Source: Centropus unirufus
Taxonomy: Eukaryota; Chordata; Aves; Cuculiformes; Centropidae
DNA length: 64,000 bases
Reading direction: 5' to 3'
Assembly (NCBI GenBank): GCA_013397695.1
Contig: VYZI01000572.1
Span: 1-64,000, forward strand
The position numbers and the translations under genes were made by a program. Below are positions 40,401 through 54,200 of the stretch, piece after piece; within the stretch, counting starts at the first letter, position 1, and each line of letters begins with the position of its first letter. The notes beneath the pieces were generated by a model, which did not search any database, was not told the DNA's origin, and was given only the letters and a program-made list of their open reading frames with translations.

Positions 40401-42211
40401 TATAGAGACTAGTAGCTAGGTCAATGAATTTCCACTCATGATAACTGACACGTTCACATCATTGCTAAGATATTTGATTTACAAAGGCAATGTGGACTTG
40501 CAATAGATCCTTGGCTGGTGATCCTTGAGCTTTTTGACAGCTCTAGTGTGCTGGATATGTCCAAATACAGAGGAGTAACAGTTCTGCTCCTTGATTTAGT
40601 CATACTGCAGTACAGGAATATGGCAGTTACTACTTAATTTTTAGTGAATTTATAACCACACTTGGCTATGGGCCAGCATCCAGTGTGAACTGTAAAAATA
40701 CCGTGCTGTTGGCTGTGAACAAGGTACTGCTGGTCTCTCACCAGTCCTCTGAAGTGTAACAGAGAATTACCAGTGCCTCTTAATGCATTTAACAGCTGTA
40801 ACACTCGTTTCTAGTCCTGCATTTTTCTCTTTACCAGCTGACAAGAGCCTGATTAAAGTGCAAATGGAGATGAAAAAATTTCCTATATAAATAGCATAGT
40901 TCAGAGCTTCTTAGACATTTTCATAAATGGGGATTTCTTCGGATTCGATGGGTTTGTTGTTTTTTTCCCCACTCACAAGGTGTCAGTGGTTTACAAGTAG
41001 TCCTTAATGCCTGCCTGTTGTAGATTTTGACCCTATGTACTGCTCATGTATAGCATGGGACCTTGCTGAATGTTTCAACTGGTTGTATACCCTTGGGGGA
41101 GAATATTTAACTTATTAATATGTAAGTATATAAAAAAGCCACAATAAACCATGCTGCAGTTGATAATTTCCTCTATGGAATAACAACCCTCACTGTTGGA
41201 AATGTGTTACTTATTTTCAGTTACAAATATCCTACTTTCAGCTTTCAGTCACAGGATCCTCTTTTCATTGTCTTTCATACTAAAGATTGTCTTTGATTGT
41301 CTTCTGGAAGCTTTGATTAAAAACAGCTTTCCCTTTAGGCATCAAATAAAAGATGATCTGTGAATTTCCCACTGTAAGGCAGGCTTTCAAATATTTCATT
41401 TACTGTGTGTTTTTATATTGAATTTTCTGATTCTGTTCACCTTTCTGATCTGGGCACACATGAAGAGGTTACAGCATAGCCTGAGACCACACCACGCCAA
41501 ACAAAGAGGTCACTTCTTCACTTCTGCTTGATATTCCTTTTATTTCTTTATTCATGGTGAGAAGGGAACCTTTTGCCCTCCTGACCTGAGCTGCCAGATT
41601 TGCATTCAGCTGCCTGTGCTTGCTACACGCAAGCCTTGTCCTCCGCAGACCTATCCCTTCCCCTGATAGACGTCCACTTACAAACAACTCGTGAGGATCA
41701 GAAAAAGGGGTTCTGATCCTCCACTGCCTGCCCAAAAAGGCCGTTTTGGGGAATTAAGAGAGGTAGAAAGCTGAAATCTATCTGTAGGGGAATTTATTTA
41801 CATTTGCCTTTCCAGCCTTAGGAGGATAATCTCATGTATTCAGGTTATTATAGGTACACTTCCAAAAACCCAAGCAGAAAGTCATGAGATGAGGTGGGCT
41901 TTCATCCCATACTTATTAAAAAAATCTAAGCATCAGCTTCAGCACTTATTCCTCTGAAGTAAAGCAGATCTAGACCTTACTCTACAAGAATTATAAAAAT
42001 AAAAGTTAATGATAAACAAAGCAGCATATATGGGAACAGTAGAGTGTAGTCAAAATTATTTGCCACGCAGCAAAGGACAGAACAAGTGAGGAAACATTGA
42101 GGTACTTTGCAGGTTTGAAGAATGCTTCCCAAACTGCAGAAGACATGGAAGTTGCTGCAAAACACAAGCAACTTAGCAGCTTCACTGAATGCTGAGGCAA
42201 AGAATTACACA

Positions 42212-42236
42212 TTAATTAGCTTAATTAATTAATTAG
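42212..42236. promoter_or_regulatory. Cluster of overlapping TTAATTA homeodomain-type sites
   Basis: TTAATTAGC followed by TTAATTAATTAATTAG contains several overlapping TAATTA cores in 25 bases. It could be a slippage product (AATT tetramers) or a binding cluster; sequence alone cannot separate these. Confidence 0.3.
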
Positions 42237-45200
42237 AGGGCCAACTCTGAGGAGAAGGAAAAGATTTGCACAAAACAGTTAAGATACTTTGGTTATTTTC
42301 TGCATTTCCTTGCTTTTTATTGACATCTCCAGTTTAATACAAGCCTTTTCATTTCAGCTCAACGATACCCTTATACTTCTGCACCTGTCCATCAAGCATT
42401 TTGAGAACATCATGCTAGGAGTTGCACGATGTTTAGATCAGGGTTTTATTCTCCTTCTGCCGACTTAAAACGGGGGTTGGAGGGAAGGCTTTGCAATATA
42501 CCTGTGCGATACAATTGATTGTGGAGGTGGAGTACTCACAAAGCCCAGCTTCAGGCATTCTGCTACCCTGTATTTGCTCCGGGAGGAGCTTGCCGTCACT
42601 AGTTTCTCTGGGGCAAGAAGGATGGGTGTCCCAGCTTACGTGCCTCACCGGGGTGGTGGTCCCATGTGCCTCGGGTAACTGCAGCCTCTCTGAGCTTATG
42701 TTACCTGAGTCATACTTTGACAAAAACTGTGGCAACAGCAGCTGGGAGCTTGGACTGGTGAAGAAACCAAACTTAAGGCAACTAAAAATGCATCTGAGCC
42801 AGACGACTTTCCTTATGTCATGAGTGTATAATTTAGAGTTGTCCCATAATACACATAGAACACTTTTGAATGATATTCCAAAGTCCAACTGCCTCTGCTG
42901 CTTCCAAATATATGCATTTTATACTTAAAGGCACGTATGGATTTTGCAGATCACTGGGGATCTAATTGCCTCCAGAACACTCAGCACCCAGGTCTGTATT
43001 GGAAGCCAAAGGGAGAAGCACTGCTAGAAATCAAAGCCTTTTTGTTTACTCTGGGGGTACTCTGAAATACTTGCTTGTAAAACTGTGTGTGCGTCTCCAG
43101 ACTTCAAACAAGATGTGCAAGGCAAGGCAGGACAACTTCAGAGGAGCATGGCAGCCTATCCGGCTCAACCATTAATTAAGCTGACAATAAGAAGCCCAAG
43201 GTAAGTATACAGAGTTTTACAGCCAAATCTTCCAAGGCAAACTCAGTGAACCTCTGCATCGGGCAAAGATTTTTAAGGAAATTAATTTAGCCTGCAGCTT
43301 ATTTAAAGGATTTTTATGGGCTTACTTTAAACTTTATTAAGAACAAAGATTCTTTCAAAAACAGACCAAAAAAAATGGTGTGTAACTAAAGTGCAGAATT
43401 TCCCTAAGTTTTTTAGCTGTTTTTTTTTATGGACTCCTCTCTTGCATCTTGTTTTAATCACTCCAATATGATCACAGAAGCTGAACAGGGCTGTGTGGAA
43501 TAAGGAAGCTTCAGGGATGCTGAGGCACTGCAGAAGGTGCCCTCCCGCTTGTTTGCGAAGTGGATGTGACACTCCTGCTGGGGTGGAGCTGAGCGAATGT
43601 TCCCATCTTCTGTGCTGACAGCACTGTGCCATTGCTGGGTGCGGTGTTTTCAATGGTATGAAACTGAGCTCTTTGAAGATCTCTTGTTAACGCTTCTTGA
43701 AGTGTCATTCGTAATTGCTTTCTTGCCTATGAAGCAGTTGCTTTGTGTAGTTCTTGTCTCAAATGTTGTATCAAACTGTTATAAAGTGCTTTCATTGCTA
43801 ATAAATACTAACTACAGTGCTATAAAAACTTGTCAAAAAGACACTATGGGGCAGGAATCTTACTGAATACATTATATATGCCTTTAGTACATTAATGTAA
43901 ACTGTTACTGTTTCTGTGCACTGTCAGAGAGCTTACAGATCAGTCAATGATAAAATTATTCATACATAACACTAACATAAGACAGTACCAGTTTCGTGAT
44001 GTTTCTTTTCTTTGGTACAAATACTTAAGTTTGCCTGTTTGGCTGTGCTCCATTTCATGTAGCGGTGCTGCATCCTTCTGAAGTAACAAATCCATATTGT
44101 GTTTGCATCACTGCTTTTAAAAATATATACTAACAGCATATTACTGTATTTTGCACTTAACCAGCTGTTAAACACCTTTCCAGAGGTGTCTTCCCTTCAG
44201 TGCTGGAAAAAGTGCTGCCAAGACTAAGACCTTTGGAGACCGAAGCTAAAGGAATTTCTCTACTTCATGTTGAGAGGTAAGGATTTCAGAACAGTACAAT
44301 GCTCAATATTGCTTTATATGATGTGTGACATCATGCCTAGGCAAAGCACAAAAAAGTAGGAAAAAAAAGGTTGAGGGTGTAACATGTGAACCGCATTTTT
44401 CCATCATGAAAATGGATGTACCTGAATATAAGCTAAATTCATGCTAATATCCACGTTTGTGTTAGATTATTTGGGAAGTGGTCCAGAAAGGGTTAATTGT
44501 TGCTGCAGTGTTTCCCAAGCTATTCTGGACTGCCTCCTCCTTCCAGGGGTGCAAAATGCAGCCTGATACCCTTGGAAATGCCACACCAAGGCCTGGTTGA
44601 TGCTGTGGACCTACCTGAGTACCTGCTTGTTTTCAGGTATAGGCAAGCTAATGCCCACCTTGGTGACTAATGGGTCAGTGACACTTTGCACCACTCAGTC
44701 CTCCTGCGATTGAATGAACTCTCTGACAAAGCTCTTGCTAGCTTCAGGAGGACCAAGAACTGACCTGGAAGACCATTCTTCTCAACTAGAGCAAAGTTAA
44801 TGATCTTGAAAGCAAATGGATCCAGCTGCCCTGGGTTCACAGTAGAGGCAGCCGCATTTGAACAGGGTCCAACTGCCTACATGGGTCTGAGCGCATTCCG
44901 TGTTTGTCAGAGCATTCAGGGTCATCATTTATTGCAATTTAATGCTGCAGACAGTGATGGCTGCTGCCACAACATCTAATAATGCTGGCTTATACCTGAC
45001 ATTCTTCCCAGGTAATAAATAGCACTTTACAGATAAAGCTAAACGCTCTTTAGTACCATGTGCTTCTTTAGTTACTGAAGCGCTGCTCAGCGTTTGATGG
45101 GCCTACAGAATAACACAAATCAACAGTCTAATTAACATCCCTTCTGCTAAGCCTGCAAGAACATCTCTTCAATGACTGTTGGTGACAGTGACACGTAACA

Positions 45201-48200
45201 AGTGTCAGACAGAATCAACAGCTTCCTTGGGGGACATAATTGACTTTGAAACTACTGGCTCTGTCACTGCCAGGAAAGGTTTAACAAAGCAAGATGGGTA
45301 CTTTCACTTCTGTGAGCGAAAGCAGCATCCAATAAATGGAAGAATGCAGCGTGGACCGAAGTAATGTTCCCCCTCTCCAGCACACTACTGTTCAAGCAGT
45401 TCAGCTGTATTCTAAGGATGCTCTATTGTGCAAAACTAATTTCAAAACCTGTGCATGTCTGTGTTTCCTGGAATTAAATCTAAAGAGCCCAGCTGAAGAC
45501 TCCATGGAAGGAAACCTTACTCTGCTGAACCGAGCTTCTGCTAGAGCTAACATCTACCTCCCCTAGTGAAAATATTATTTCCCTAGGGGAAAATATTAAG
45601 TCCATTACTACTTAACTCCTCACAGTATTAATAGGATAAACTTTCATTCTCCAGGAAAATAAAACTGTTGGAGCTGTTCTCTCAAAACCCACCATATTTT
45701 CTGAAGTGGAAGTATGAGATTGAGGAAATTTCTGCTAGCTCTCCATCTGACAGTGCCTAATGTCTCTTCTCCAGGGTCAGAGTGCCTCTGCATTTCAGAG
45801 TTGATTTATAAACACCTTAGATAGAAAATGCTGAAGCTCACTTTCATCCCAGTATGTGACATCTGTGGAGGAAGTAGCCCACCTTTTATGACCAAGTGTT
45901 TTCATGTTACCCCTCCCTCAGAATGACCTTGTACAAAAAAAAATGGACATTCCTCAGCAGAGCAGTCGCTGAGACTCCCGGGGGCTTTATCAGTGACTCT
46001 GGACATCAGGGATACCAGTAGAGACCTCTTAAGCTTCCAGAAGATATTACTTCTAATCCAAACAAATCAGTCCACCCTCACACACTTGGATGTGTTTTTC
46101 TCTCCCTGCTCACCTGTTGCCTTTGGTCTGTAAGGAGTTCCATTCAGACAAAACAGCAAACATTACTAGAACAGCTCACTCCCCCGGCACAGAGATTACA
46201 ACCAATCTTTCCTCCTTCTTCCACCTCACAGTGCAATTAATGACACTTGATGTGAAGTGTGCCAGTAACATTTTCTCCGCTTCAGTGACCTCTTGGTAAG
46301 TCCATAGGTTATGAATTTGAAGTTGCCTTGATAGGTTAAATTCAAATATGAATTTGTAAAATAGAGGGTGATCAACTTGCATTGTACTATAGTAACTGCT
46401 TATGTAGACTTTGGGTATAAGACAGGGCAAATGATATGAACATCAAGAGATTAATTTCTACTAAATAAATTTAAGCTATGCAACAAGAGAAATTAAATAA
46501 AGACTTATTTTTAAAGAAGAAATAGAACTTTAGAAAGGTCTATTAGTGCAAGCTATTAGAAATCATGAAAGTGTTACCTACAGAAGGTGAGGAACCTGCT
46601 TTGTCTGGAAATTTGAAAACAGACTTGGGACTCTGACACGTGTCAGTCACAGGTTCCCCCAGCCAGGAGTTACTAATATTGCATATCAAGATATGATCAT
46701 TCTTCTGATTAAAACGCCTGCAAAATACGAAGGCTCATAGTGAAACTAATCTTCAGATCATAGGATTTCCAATGGTTTGACATCAGTAGCAAGAAAATAC
46801 ATACAGGTTTATCACAGCAATGTAAGAAAGACTTTACATATTGAGGAACTTGTACATCGAGGACTACACTTGGTCACCAATACGAGAAAGGCAACATGTG
46901 GTTAAATGAGCAATTTAAGCAAATGAAAACATATAACTTAATTGAGTTTAAATGCAGACATATGGTCAAGGTAGAATCCAGAAAAAATTCCCCATTGATG
47001 GGGTTACGACCAATGAAGGTATCGTATGCTAAGTACATATCTCATTCATAAAGATACAACAATAAAGCAAATCATAGCAACCGCAGCAAAGGTGAGTTCC
47101 CAAACTGCCTCTTAATGTGAATTCCATGAATTTTAAAAATGCTGTCTTCTGTGACAGAAGATAGCAATTCCAAAGCAGCCTGTGATAGCCAAAGAATAGA
47201 AAGTATAGTGCAGAAGGAAGGCCTGGAAATCATCACTTAATGCAGGAATAGCCTTACTCAGCTGTATGTAATGGTTGATGTAATATTTGCAGGATGTTAC
47301 GTACTCCCAAAGGCATATATAAAGAAATATTGAATCTTTACTGGTGACAAAACCAAAACAAAACCACATCTGCATGAATTCACAGGTCAGGTCATTTATT
47401 CAAGACGCAAATGCATACTGAGCAGCAGGTGTTAGCAGTAACTATAATCTTTTCTATGCTAAATAAATAAAAACGAAAACCTCAAAATGGCCAATTTACT
47501 GTTTTGAAATGTGTAGATTAAGATGGAAAGATGCTTACAGCTGACTAGACGGAAATCACAGGTGGATGAGCACTGCAGACAGGCTCACAGCAGGCTTTGC
47601 AGGTACCTGAAGTTGATGAAGCATGGGAACCAAGCAGGCTTGCATTAGCAGCCACCCAGCAATCGGAAATACAGGCAACAGTTAAGGATCTAAAAAGTGG
47701 CAAAATGCTAAAGGCAATCAAATCACAGATGATGGAGAGCAAGTCCTTGACATCTTCCTGAAGATATCAAAAAGCTGGTCAAAATGTCTTGCAAATAACA
47801 GCACTCTTCTCTCCCACAGATGCATCAAAGTCTTTAGAAGCCGTTAACTACAGCAAGGGTGAAGCTTTTTCACAGGATGAGTTTACAGAGGAAGAGGCCG
47901 TGCATACAATGCTTGAATAAATTCTCTTACAATAATCAGAGAGTTGTTTAAAAATGAAAAAGAAAAAAAGAAGTTTACCGAAAATTAAAACACACTTAAA
48001 GAATTAGCCCTGAGTTTGAAAGATGTCTGCTGCCACAATGAATAACAGAATACAACAATAATTGCTTAGATTTATAAAGATTCTTTAGCCCCGAGGCACA
48101 TGGCACTCTTTGCAAATACTAATATGCATTGTCTAAAACCACTTTGATAAAAATACTAATCTCTGGATGAGGAAGGAAAGAACCCAACATATTCAGCATA

Positions 48201-51200
48201 GCTGCGCAAAGGTCTCAGTTGGGAGCTATGTGTTGAAACACAGGGGAAGTAGGTGGATGTAAATTGATATCCAGATCAGAATTTATTCAGGTACCAAAGT
48301 CCTGTTTTGGCCTTCTGGAATAAATGGACAGAAGCCCAAAGGACCCAGAATCAGATTCAATACGCTGGTATGTATTATGAGGTATATATGTATTTAGCGA
48401 AACGTAATTGCTTAAATTATATTAAATTAAGTGATAATTTTTCAGTGTTCTTGGCCTTGCCATGTAAAAGGAAGAAATGTCAAGCAGTCTAGCTGCAGGG
48501 AGCAGGGTGCTATGTCCAGCATTGCCCCTCTCTGGGAAATGGGTCCCAGCTCCTGGTGCAAAGGCAAGGGACTTCCAACTATAGCTGGAAGACAGAAAAT
48601 CTGCACACGCCTTTATCAACCTCACCACATCATTCCCAGCAGCAGCTATTCAGCCTGTCCTGTACCCCCACCATAGAACACAACTCAATACCACTCCATG
48701 AGAGAGAATTCATTTTTCAGTGGAAGTTTTCCATTTTAGGTATATAAACCTGAATAAATATCTAGCATCGTATCGTTGATTCCGGAAGCAGAGCTAGGAT
48801 TAAATTAGGCAGTCGAATAATGGTGCTCCATGTTGGTAAGGACTCAGGTGAAATCAGATTAGAGCTTTTCCCAGTAGATAATGTCCTGCTTTTTCATCAA
48901 GGCCTCCAAACCAATTAAAATTACCATTAAAATAACTTTGTGCACAACAGGAGCTGCTTGCTTTTTCTGTCAGGAGACCTAGAAGGATGAAAAAGCAAAC
49001 TTATGGAAATTCAGGCCATCTTTAAAGAGCAAGTTCCACCAGGCAGGTGACTTTCCTATTTTTAGCGTGCACTCCCTTGCTGTTCCCTTGCACTTCTGGA
49101 GGAAAGAGGAAAAGAAACTTCGAGGGAAGCTGGACAGGAGGGAAGCAGATGGGAGAATGGCAGTGGGAGCCCAGGCTTTGCAGCAAGGGAAGCATTTCTG
49201 AAGCCCCTGGGAGAGCTATCAGAGCTCTCCAGGAGTCTATGTGGAAATAGCGTTCCTGCTCGAGGCCAGCAATTGCTAAATAATGGGCACACTCTATTCA
49301 GTAAGCAAACTGGCTGCATAAAGCAGAGATAAATGAGAAAGTCATGCATGTCAAAGACCAGAGAGGTTTAATTGGAAAAAGAAAACCCAACAATTAATGT
49401 AAGTTACTTAAAGTTTCCATTTGAATCAGAAAGACAGCAAAGTTGAACCAAGTAATAATTGCACAGAGAAGAAATGTTGGCCTGCAGTACAACCAGCCAT
49501 CCCTGTAGCTTCTTCCCCTCTTCTGCTTTTCCCAACAGCAACCTTCCTCAGCACCAACCTCCAAAAGGACTGGAGAGGCTGTTGTCAAGCTGGACCACTG
49601 CGAACTTCTGTAAACCAATTTACTTTCAATTTTTCATAAACAGCAAACAGAGAGGTTTTATGCAAAGAGTAACAGTGCTGAGTCAGGGGTTTGGTTATGT
49701 AGGCTTTGCTGGGGAATACACAGAAAGACTGAGCAGGACCCAGAACAGCATGGGCAGGCAGCTCCTGGAGTTACTAGGCTGAGCCGAGCTTCCCTGGCTG
49801 GCCCACAGAGTACAAAATCTCCATTGTTACCTGGAGAAAGGGCTATCCTAGTAACCTTGGAATTATATGGGTCATAATGCAAACGGGATGCTACTGAACC
49901 AGGCAGTAGGCATTCCCTAGGGAAACGTAAATCAGGGCAATGAACAGCAAAAGCAAATCCCAGACCAGAAACAAAACCTTAAGTAGGATCCTGCCCTACC
50001 AGAATACATCAATAGCCTTCGATACCCAAAGTACAAGACATGCAATTAAAAACAGACAAAAAATAAGCTGATATTTCAGTTGCTTTCAAGCTCAATAGGG
50101 CCCTCAGTGTCTTGGTTTCCCTACCAGAAACAAAGCAATGCAGAAGAGATGTTCTGATCTTGAATCTTGTATTAGGCCAAATAACAGAAAGGGGTTTGTC
50201 TTGGCTCTAATATCTTTTTCCAATATCCAGACATATTGAAAGAGATTACTTTACTAAAATTGAAGAAAACAGTGGTATTTTAAAACTCCAATCCCCTCTT
50301 TCCTCCATAGGAAATAAGATAAATATCTAGATTTCACTCCGTACAATTTTAAGAAGCTTTTCTCTTATCAAAAGTTCTCAGTTTCCTCTAGTGAGGCACT
50401 TTTTTGGGCTGTGTATTAGGCTTCAGCAGTGTCCTGATTATTGGCAAGCCAGGAGAATTTTGGGTGAAGAAAGGCACCAGTCTCCTCGAACGCCAGGTAC
50501 AGGGCAGATGCCAGCACCAGCTCACCCGAGGGCAGGAGTCCCCGTGGGAGCTTGTTTGTACCAGAGGGGCAGTTTGCTTTGCGGTGGGTTTCACCGGGGG
50601 GACGGGTGTACAGTCAGGGAGGACCAGGGAAGGGGCGATGCACACAGATGCTGCCTGCACAGCCCAACCAGGGAGCTGGTGTGAGGCTGAGCAGGGGAGA
50701 TCCCCCCAGGCCCTTTCCCTAGACTTTAACCTTTGTTGCAGAAGAAGTTTGAAGCATAAAAGGTCTTAAGTAAGTGAAGTCTTAAAGCTATTCAACTTTT
50801 AAATTTAGCACAGATCCCTAGAAAAGAAAAAGCAGAGAGGGGGTGGGAAGAGGAACCTTACCCCAGACATCACAGATGACAGCTGAGAAAAGAAATTAGT
50901 GTCTCAACTTCCTACCCTGGGGAAAACCCAACCTCAATAAAAAGCCCATTGCATTTACAAATACAAAGAAAGGTTTCAGCGAGAACTTTAAAAAACACCC
51001 ACAATAAAAAATAAGTCCACCCCCATGCAAGCTGGAGGTACACTGTATGTGGTAATGTTGGTGCTTCAGTAAGCCCAGGCACGCTTTGCCTTCCCGAAAC
51101 CCCAACAGGGGCAGAGCAGGGGCTGCATCTCAGACAGCACACAGCTTCAGCAAGGCTCCCGACTGCCACGTCTTGCCATAAGCTTCCACTCCCACACAGC

Positions 51201-54200
51201 GCTCCTGGCTTCAATTAATGCTGCAAATCCTGCTCTTTATTTTCCAGACTGTGCTGCAGCCCTTCCTCTTTCACAACTCTTCGCCTTTGGGATTCTTTTT
51301 TCCTATGTTTGGATTCTAAACGATGTGGGAAGCAGCTGGTACCCACAATGGTGGTGCTGCCTGCCTGGGAGTGTTTGATCAGTGAGAGCCCAAAGCCAAT
51401 GCCGTGCCAAACAGCCTGGCAGCCCTCAGCACCTCCTGTTCTCTTCTCGATGTTACAGAAATGGCCTGGAGATGTGTCTGTGTCACTGTTAAGTAAAAGG
51501 AGCCAAACCCCTCTCCCGTTTAAGGGCAGCTGCAAGCCCACGTGCATTCTGCATTAGCTGAAGCAGTCAGGTTGCAGCACTGGCCTTGGCTCTCTGCCCT
51601 TTCTCCCCAGTTTTCTTTTTTAACCCTCGCACTTCAACAGTGAGAAGAAAGCTGCTGGAGGAGAGCTAAGAATGCCAAGTGTTCCAGGGCTCTGTGAAAG
51701 CAGCTTTAGTGGGAGGTGGGCGCAGGCACATGGCCCAGGGAAGCATCCGTCAGTGATGGGAAGGGAAGGAGCCCTTACTGCAGCTTCCCACGAGCCTGGA
51801 CATGGATGCAGCTGTTTTGCCCATCTCTGGGCACACCCCGTGCTGGATGTATATCCTGGCCATTGAAAATGCTTTTGCCCAGGGTGGATTCAGCCTCTGT
51901 GGGCAGCACATCAGCTGCCTGGAGGAGTTGTGTGTGCCACAGAGTGCCCTGAGCATGCACCTAGTTGTACAAGTTAGGAGATGCAGAAACACACGCATCT
52001 TTCTTCAGTGAGGGAGAAAGCAAAGGAGGAAGAAAATAGTTGTGCAGACGATGTTGCCTCTTCTTTTAGCTTGTAGGTTATTTGATGCTGCACAGGACAA
52101 ACCCATAGCAAAACCCTTTGCCATGTGTACAACTCTCCATTTTTATGGTGGTAACTCCTATTTTCAGGGTTTCTCTGCTCCTGTGTAGCAGGGTATATAA
52201 TCTTCCCCTGCACTTCCTGACTCAGCCCATATCTCCTGTCTGAGCTATTATGTACCTCCTGATATTTATAGCTCTCTGTGTCCTGCTCGTGATCCTTTAC
52301 AACTCCCAGTCACAGTATTTGTGAATGTTACACTAGAAGGCTGTAACTGTAGAGAAGACTGATGCCAAGTTGCAAAATCATGCCAGGGAAGTTGGAACAT
52401 AAGTTTGATCGTAAATATTGGCAAAGCTTCATAAAAAATTATAAGAAAGCTCCTCCAAGAAATAATAAAACTCTTTTTAGTTGTTATTGAGTCCAATAAA
52501 CCTTGTATTTTCACAGAACACCTTTTCAGGTTTGCAGCTAATGAAATTTCAGTGAAAACAAAATTATCTTTTGAGTAAGACTAACAACATTAGCAAAGAG
52601 GAAGACCGATAAGTGCCATACTCCAATTCTGAAGTCTGAGCCTTTTCCCTAGTACAAGATTGTACCCCTGTACTATTTTTAACTACTTTGTCCAGTTTAG
52701 CTTTAAATGGCACAATGAGACATCTGTATGTATCCTGCATGCCATTACATACCCACTCTGAAGAAAAAACTGGTACGTCAGAGCACAGGCACAAAAGAAA
52801 TGTATTTAGAGAAGTTACAAAGGTTATTTCAAGGTCACAAAGAGCTCGTGCGCTGAACTGAATGTGAAACAATTCACTTGTGCTGCCTCTGCTAAAGGTG
52901 GAAGTTGTTTTATCCTTTCTTGCACTCATCACCCCCACCAGGCTGCAATAAAATACTCTGGCTGTATACAAAGCCTCCCACTGCTGAGCGCTGATCGGCT
53001 TAGGCTGTGGTCCAGCCTGCCAGCTCAGTGCTGTGTGATGTCCCTCTGCTCTCCATGTGCCACCACCTCTCCCTCGCTTGTCCTAGCCACAGCTGCCAGG
53101 CGTGTGGGCTGTCCTTCCCCACTAAAATTATGCAGCACCCAACAAAATGTTGAACTTGCCCGAGGCTGGGTGCCCTCAATGCTAGTGCAACAAAGCAATG
53201 GACTGAAAGCAAAAGGGCTGAGGGCGTCCCTCTCCTGGAGACCAGATGACTCTTCCAGCAGAGACCCCTGCCATCACTCAGCAAGTCCTGAAGAAAACAG
53301 GCTGCAGGTCTTCCCTGAACTCACCTGTGCTTTGCATTCAACACCGGTTCTTGAAGTAGAGAGTTTGTTACAAACAAAGCTGATCTTCAGTCTTAAAATT
53401 CCTAGCAGCAGAAAACTACATAGCACAGCTTACAACTTCCCTTTAACAAGGAACCCTGTGCTTCAAAAGCATGTTTGTGCACTTTAAACTTCCAGGACTT
53501 TCCCTTGCTTCACTTCTGTGCATAAGACTTCAGTGCCCAGACACTGGTCTCTGCCTTTTCTATTACAAGATGCATTGTCTATGTGCCGAGTCTATTTTGC
53601 TACCACCTGTTTTTGAATCTTTTACTCACGGTTCATTTTTCCCAGCCTCCCTGCAGAGCATGGTACCCACAGCCAGCCTGTCCTGTGCTGGGTACCCGGA
53701 CAGCACTGGTTCCGTGCCTGCAGGAATGGCCACCCCCACCCTTCAGGCTCAGGATCAAGCGGGAGCTGTGTTCAGCTTTGAAGCCCATTTCACGCTGGCG
53801 GTTTATTAGATTGGCTGGTGGTCTGAGATTGTGTTCAGCACATCAAGAGGCACAGCCTTAAAGACCACGTTTCTGTGACTCTGTGGAAACATTTTCCTTG
53901 TGCTCAGCTAACTGAGTAATTCAGAGAACAGACTAGCCCAGTGCTTCTCACTCTTGCTGTTAGTCCTCTGATCTTGTACCGTCTGCATATGTAATCAGCA
54001 ATTATTTGTTTTCCTCCAGTGAGGATATTAAAAGTAAACAGCTTATGGCCAAGACCTGGACTTGAATCAGAATCCTGACTACAAATACACCTGCTATAAG
54101 ATGGCAATTTTTATTATGATTTACAAACTATGGGGTGATCTTGCTAATACATGCCACGCTGATGTAGGTACCAAGTCAAACGAGTCACACTTCTTGCAAA

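Noticed and set aside
42433..42888. Overlapping 151- and 110-codon frames on opposite strands in the intron
   Set aside because: No exon boundaries, family resemblance or codon pattern. The overlap on both strands suggests chance.
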